Shown piece by piece: positions 38,905-42,428 of a stretch of 42,428 bases of DNA. The notes beneath the pieces were generated by a model. The model had not been told where the DNA came from, ran no database searches, and saw nothing but the letters and a program-made list of their open reading frames with translations. Source of the stretch: an uncultured Collinsella sp. (GTDB lineage Bacteria > Actinomycetota > Coriobacteriia > Coriobacteriales > Coriobacteriaceae); contig CABRFZ010000020.1 in the NCBI GenBank assembly GCA_902470365.1, positions 1-42,428 on the forward strand, in the 5' to 3' direction. The first letter of the stretch is position 1. The number at the start of each line of letters is the position of its first letter. The translations under genes and the position numbers were made by a program.

Positions 38905-41643
38905 GTGGCAGACGATATCAACAATAACGAGGGTATGGACGAGGCCGGCGATGCCGGTATGCCCGATGATCTGAAGCGCCTGCTTGCCCGTGCTGAGCAG
39001 GGCGAGGACGGCGATCCGGACGCCTATAACCCCGATGCCGATGATGAGGAAGAAGACGACGACGCCGAGCTCGAGGAGAGCTTTGGCGAAGTCGACCGTG
39101 GCGCCTCGGCCGGCGAGGATATCAACGGCGGCCAGCTCCAGATTTCGGAGTTTGGCCGCGAGATGAAGCAGTCGTTCATCGAGTATTCGATGTCGGTCAT
39201 CACGGCGCGCGCCCTGCCGGACGTGCGCGACGGCTTAAAGCCGGTGCACCGCCGCATCCTGTACGCGATGAACGAGAGCGGCATCTACCCCAACCGACCG
39301 CACAAGAAGTCGGCCTGGACGGTCGGCGAAGTTATCGGTAAGTACCACCCGCACGGCGATTCCGCGGTCTATGAGGCCATGGTCCGCCTGGCGCAGTGGT
39401 TCTCCATGCGCACGCCGCTCATCGACGGTCACGGCAACTTCGGCAACATCGACGGCGACGGCGCGGCGGCCATGCGTTACACCGAGAGCCGCCTGGCAAA
39501 GCCCGCCATGGAACTGTTGCGTGACTTGCAGAAGGATACCGTCGACTGGCAGCCCAACTACGACGAATCGCTCGCCGAGCCCGTGGCGCTGCCTGCGCGC
39601 TTCCCCAACCTGCTGGTCAACGGCAGTCAGGGCATCGCCGTCGGCATGGCCACCAACATCGCCCCGCATAACCTCACCGAGGCGATCGAGGCCACCTGCT
39701 ACCTGATTGACAACCCCGACGCCACCGTCGACGAGCTCATGCAGATCATGCCCGGTCCGGACTTCCCCACCGGCGCCATCATCATGGGCAGCGCCGGCAT
39801 TAAGCAGAGCTACGAGACCGGCCGCGGCTCCATTACCGTGCGTGCCAAGGCGCATGTGGAGTCCACCAAGACCGGCCGCAGCCGCCTGGTCTTTACCGAG
39901 ATTCCCTACATGGTCAACAAGGGCACCCTGCAGGAGAAGATCGCCCAGCTCGTCAACGACAAGCGCATTGAGGGCATCTCGGATATGCGCGATGAGTCCA
40001 ACCAGAAGGGCATCCGTCTGGTCATCGAGCTCAAGAAGGGCGTCATTCCGCAGGTCGTGCTCAACAACCTGTATAAGTACACCTCGCTGCAGACGACCTT
40101 TGGCGCCAACAACCTGGCGCTCGTCAACGGCGTTCCCAAATGCCTGAGCCTGCGCGAGATGCTGCAGCACTACATCGACCACCAGGTCGACGTCGTCACC
40201 CGCCGCACCCGTTTTGACCTTAAGAAGGCCCAGGCCCGCGCGCATATCCTTGAGGGCTACTTGATGGCTCTCGACCATATCGACGAGGTCATTGGCATCA
40301 TCCGCTCCTCGCAGACCGACTCCGAGGCCAGCAGCCGCCTGATCGAGCGCTTTGGCTTTACGCCCGAGCAGACCACGGCCATCCTCGAGATGAAGCTGCG
40401 CCGTCTGACCGGCCTGGAGCGCGACAAGATTCAAGAAGAGTTGGACGGCCTGCGCCGCGCCATCGCCTACTACGAGGACTTGCTGGCGCATGAGGAGAAG
40501 ATCCTGGGCGTCATCAAAGAAGAGATGCGCGAGATCTCCAAGAAGTTTGGCGACAAACGCCGCACCGAGATCAGCCAGGTTGAGAAGGACCTGGATGTCG
40601 AGGACCTCATCGCCGACGAGGATATGGTCGTGACCATCACCCACACCGGCTACGTTAAACGTATCCCGGTGGCTGCCTACCGTGCCCAGAAGCGCGGTGG
40701 CAAGGGCGTGTCGGGCGTCAATCTCAAAGAGGACGACGTTATCGATGAGATGTTCATCGCGTCCACGCACGAGTACGTGCTGTTCTTCTCGAGCAAGGGC
40801 AAGGTCTATCGCCTGAAGGTGCACGAGCTGCCGGTGGGTACGCGCCAGGCGCGCGGTACCGCGATCGTCAACCTGCTGCCCTTCGAGGAGGGCGAGAAGA
40901 TCGCGAGCGTCATCAGCTGCCGCGATTTCCCGGCCGACGAGTACCTGATGTTTGCCACCAAGAGTGGCATGGTCAAGAAGACCGTGATGAGCGCTTACGA
41001 TCGTAGTCGCCGTGATGGACTCATTGCCATCAACCTGCGCGACGACGACGCACTGCTGAACGTGCGCCGCGTGCGCGAGGGTGACAAGATTATCCTGGCC
41101 ACCACCGCGGGCAAGGCGATCATGTTCTCCGAGGAGCAGGTGCGCGCCACCGGCCGCGACACCAGCGGCGTTCGCGGTATCGGTCTGAAGGACGGTGTGA
41201 GCGTTCTGGGCATGGAAGTCACTAACGGCAACGGCGATCTGTTCGTCATCACCGAGCGCGGCTACGGCAAGCGCACGCCGGTCGCGGACTATCCGGAGCA
41301 GAATCGCGGCGGTCAGGGCGTCTACACCATCCAAATGACCGAGCGTAAGGGTAACCTCGCGGCCATGAAGACGGTGGGCCCACAGCACGAGCTGTTCATC
41401 GTGACGGAGGGCGCGACGGTCATTCGCGTCAAGACCGACGAGATCAGCCAGACCGGCCGTGCCACCCAGGGCGTCAAGATGATGACCGTCGACGACAACG
41501 ACCGCGTATGCGCCGTAGCCCGCATGACGGCAGCCAAAGAGAAGCCCGAAGGCGAAGCAACAGAAGACGGTTCTGCCCCCGAAGAAGCCCCAGTCGATCT
41601 AGGCGATGGCAACGACATGCCAGAAGATCTCCTAGACGAGTAA
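38905..41643 (+). CDS. gyrA: DNA gyrase subunit A
   Basis: 912 aa DNA-cleaving subunit. The catalytic Tyr lies in AMRYTESRL. The quinolone-determining stretch HPHGDSAVYEAMVRLAQ has the sensitive-type Ser and an acidic residue. The GyrA box QKRGGKG in the C-terminal beta-pinwheel identifies gyrase rather than topoisomerase IV. Odd points: an about 75-residue N-terminal extension very rich in Asp/Glu (PDADDEEEDDDAELEESFG) before the canonical SFIEYSMSVI, and an acidic C-terminal tail. GTG start with GAGGAGG upstream. Operon with gyrB; terminator at 41684-41717. Confidence 0.97.
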   Translation: MADDINNNEGMDEAGDAGMPDDLKRLLARAEQGEDGDPDAYNPDADDEEEDDDAELEESFGEVDRGASAGEDINGGQLQISEFGREMKQSFIEYSMSVITARALPDVRDGLKPVHRRILYAMNESGIYPNRPHKKSAWTVGEVIGKYHPHGDSAVYEAMVRLAQWFSMRTPLIDGHGNFGNIDGDGAAAMRYTESRLAKPAMELLRDLQKDTVDWQPNYDESLAEPVALPARFPNLLVNGSQGIAVGMATNIAPHNLTEAIEATCYLIDNPDATVDELMQIMPGPDFPTGAIIMGSAGIKQSYETGRGSITVRAKAHVESTKTGRSRLVFTEIPYMVNKGTLQEKIAQLVNDKRIEGISDMRDESNQKGIRLVIELKKGVIPQVVLNNLYKYTSLQTTFGANNLALVNGVPKCLSLREMLQHYIDHQVDVVTRRTRFDLKKAQARAHILEGYLMALDHIDEVIGIIRSSQTDSEASSRLIERFGFTPEQTTAILEMKLRRLTGLERDKIQEELDGLRRAIAYYEDLLAHEEKILGVIKEEMREISKKFGDKRRTEISQVEKDLDVEDLIADEDMVVTITHTGYVKRIPVAAYRAQKRGGKGVSGVNLKEDDVIDEMFIASTHEYVLFFSSKGKVYRLKVHELPVGTRQARGTAIVNLLPFEEGEKIASVISCRDFPADEYLMFATKSGMVKKTVMSAYDRSRRDGLIAINLRDDDALLNVRRVREGDKIILATTAGKAIMFSEEQVRATGRDTSGVRGIGLKDGVSVLGMEVTNGNGDLFVITERGYGKRTPVADYPEQNRGGQGVYTIQMTERKGNLAAMKTVGPQHELFIVTEGATVIRVKTDEISQTGRATQGVKMMTVDDNDRVCAVARMTAAKEKPEGEATEDGSAPEEAPVDLGDGNDMPEDLLDE

Positions 41644-41683
41644 GAGGCTCTAGCTGGTAAAAATCATCAGACCCCATATATCG

Positions 41684-41717
41684 GCGGTCGGCGCACTGCG
41701 CGCCGACCGCTTTTTTG
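41684..41717 (+). terminator. gyrBA terminator
   Basis: GCGGTCGGCGC (41684-41694) pairs perfectly with GCGCCGACCGC (41700-41710), followed by six T. Confidence 0.93.
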
Positions 41718-41739
41718 AAAACCTTTGAACCCCACGTCA

Positions 41740-41868
41740 CCCCCGGCTGCCCGGCGGCATGCGAAGTCGATCGCGAGTTCCGCACGAGCAGGAGAGCACT
41801 TAATGTGCTCTCCGTGCGAGCAGGACTGTCCGAGCAGGCGACTTCGCATGCCGCCGGGCAGCCGGGGG
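41740..41868. repeat. 129-bp three-tier palindrome
   Basis: A perfect 30-bp inverted repeat, arms 41740-41769 and 41839-41868, beginning CCCCCGGCTGCCCGGCGGC. Inside it a 9-bp hairpin GGAGAGCAC-TTAAT-GTGCTCTCC (41791-41813) is flanked by GCAC/GTGC words. No coding potential of its own is evident. No T run follows, so it is not a simple terminator, and the gyrBA terminator is already present upstream. Confidence 0.9.
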
Positions 41869-41899
41869 CGACACCCCTCAAAGATTTTCAAAAAAGTTG

Positions 41900-41929
41900 T
41901 TGACGCGCGCGTAACGACTCGTCTAATAT
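41900..41929 (+). promoter_or_regulatory. tRNA Ile-Ala-Ile promoter
   Basis: -35 TTGACG (41900-41905), 18-nt spacer and -10 TAATAT (41924-41929), 14 nt before tRNA-Ile. The spacer is unusually GC-rich (CGCGCGTAACG). Confidence 0.8.
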
Positions 41930-41943
41930 ATCCCTTGCGCGAT

Positions 41944-42020
41944 GGACCTGTAGCTCAGTTGGTTAGAGCGTCCGGCTGATAACCGGGAGGTCACAAGTTC
42001 GAATCTTGTCAGGTCCACCA
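41944..42020 (+). tRNA. tRNA-Ile (anticodon GAT), copy 1
   Basis: Acceptor GGACCTG/CAGGTCC, D arm TAGCTCAGTTGGTTAGAG, anticodon loop CTGATAA giving GAT, T arm with GTTCGAATC, and encoded CCA. Identical to the copy at 42168-42244. Confidence 0.96.
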
Positions 42021-42031
42021 CTTTCTTTCGC

Positions 42032-42078
42032 AATAAACACCCCAGCGAGAGCCGAGTCGCCGCTGGGGTGTTTATTAC
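42032..42078 (+). terminator. hairpin between tRNA-Ile 1 and tRNA-Ala
   Basis: A perfect 16-bp inverted repeat AATAAACACCCCAGCG / CGCTGGGGTGTTTATT with a 13-nt loop. It looks like a Rho-independent terminator inside the tRNA cluster, though the T run is short. Confidence 0.75.
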
Positions 42079-42087
42079 TGTCTCCGT

Positions 42088-42163
42088 GGGGGTTTAGCTC
42101 AGCTGGGAGAGCGCGGGCTTTGCAAGCCTGAGGTCAGGGGTTCGATCCCCCTAACCTCCACCA
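42088..42163 (+). tRNA. tRNA-Ala (anticodon TGC)
   Basis: Acceptor GGGGGTT pairs with AACCTCC (one G-T pair), D arm TAGCTCAGCTGGGAGAG, anticodon loop TTTGCAA giving TGC, T arm GGGGTTCGATCCCC, and encoded CCA. Confidence 0.96.
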
Positions 42164-42167
42164 TGAT

Positions 42168-42244
42168 GGACCTGTAGCTCAGTTGGTTAGAGCGTCCGGC
42201 TGATAACCGGGAGGTCACAAGTTCGAATCTTGTCAGGTCCACCA
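42168..42244 (+). tRNA. tRNA-Ile (anticodon GAT), copy 2
   Basis: Exact duplicate of the first tRNA-Ile, with the duplication extending at least three bases upstream (GAT before the gene). It lies 4 nt after tRNA-Ala, so both are presumably one transcript. Confidence 0.96.
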
Positions 42245-42256
42245 TCAAAACTGTGA

Positions 42257-42290
42257 AGAGCCCTGGGGCGTTGCCTCGGGGCTTTTTTCT
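42257..42290 (+). terminator. tRNA cluster terminator
   Basis: AGCCC (42259-42263) pairs with GGGCT (42279-42283), with inner GGGC/GCC pairs, followed by a T run (TTTTTTCT). Confidence 0.85.
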
Positions 42291-42403
42291 TGTCTGCGAT
42301 AAATCTCATTTTGGTTTTGTGTGCTGTGCGAAAGATTGGGTAGTATAGCTATTCAATGCGGCGACCTTGCCGCGTGTTAACCGCTACGTACCGGAGGTGT
42401 TCC

Positions 42404-42428
42404 ATGGTTCGTGTCGACATAGAGACCA
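42404..42428 (+). CDS. start of a gene running off the right edge
   Basis: ATG with GGAGG eight bases upstream opens a frame reading MVRVDIET to the end of the window. A small GCGGC/GCCGC hairpin lies in the leader, and a weak promoter (TTGTGT, 18-nt spacer, TAGTAT) lies 60-90 nt upstream. The product cannot be identified from eight residues. Confidence 0.45.

Noticed and set aside
39235..41388. A 717-codon minus-strand frame opposite gyrA
   Set aside because: Shadow of gyrA; composition is that of the complement of gyrase codons.
36863..41643. gyrB-gyrA considered as topoisomerase IV (parE-parC)
   Set aside because: The GyrA box QKRGGKG and the position beside dnaA-recF fit gyrase.
1..42428. 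Search for CRISPR arrays, prophage genes and restriction or toxin-antitoxin modules
   Set aside because: None seen: no regular repeat-spacer series and no phage structural, nuclease-methylase or toxin-antitoxin gene pairs.

Overview
The window is the chromosomal replication-origin region of a GC-rich Gram-positive bacterium. I place it in the Coriobacteriia, most likely Collinsella or a close relative; this is inferred from gene order, base composition and protein style and was not tested by search. The order rpmH-rnpA-yidD-yidC-jag-rsmG-parA-parB on one side, and dnaA-dnaN-recF-dciA-gyrB-gyrA on the other, is typical of actinobacterial origins. Genes left of about 30.4 kb are mostly on the minus strand and genes right of it are on the plus strand, so transcription points away from the origin. 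A DUF721/DciA gene after recF and a tandem pair of WYL regulators also fit Actinobacteria.

Layout. At 1-680 there is a structured leader resembling the upstream region of an rRNA operon that would lie off the left edge, then a repeat-rich tract behind tRNA-Lys. At 0.7-9.1 kb is a minus-strand housekeeping block: M29 aminopeptidase, a small membrane protein with purC, a two-component system, a Tat/lipobox lipoprotein with a TSCPD protein, and purB. At 9.15-9.45 kb is tRNA-Gly followed by a second copy of the tRNA-associated repeat. At 9.7-13.15 kb is a large LPXTG surface adhesin with a predicted thioester domain. At 13.17-14.52 kb is a complete IS256-superfamily (IS1249-like) insertion sequence with 25-bp perfect inverted repeats and an 8-bp target duplication, sitting in a bidirectional terminator. 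At 14.6-18.0 kb are a small membrane protein and a membrane protein with an M28-peptidase-like fold interrupted by a very long low-complexity insertion. At 18.2-25.1 kb are the WYL pair, a DinG helicase/exonuclease, ddl and rlmN. At 25.2-28.1 kb is an AT-richer ParABS/RsmG segment with three perfect parS sites at exactly 39-bp spacing. At 28.2-30.3 kb is the jag-yidC-yidD-rnpA-rpmH operon. At 30.4-34.0 kb is the origin: DnaA-box-like clusters on both sides of a block containing a GHKL-ATPase/glutamine-rich/winged-helix protein and dnaA. At 34-41.6 kb are dnaN, recF, dciA, gyrB and gyrA. At 41.7-42.3 kb are a giant palindrome and a tRNA Ile-Ala-Ile cluster.

How the parts work together. DnaA, DnaN, RecF, DciA and gyrase start and support replication at the local oriC, and ParA/ParB with parS segregate it. 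RnpA, RpmH, YidC, YidD and KhpB/Jag serve tRNA processing, ribosome assembly and membrane protein insertion. The points most worth a second look are the uncharacterised GHKL-wHTH protein cotranscribed with dnaA between the two halves of the origin, the tRNA 3'-end/palindrome repeat family, the 129-bp palindrome after gyrA, the split M28-like membrane protein, and the precise IS insertion into a terminator.
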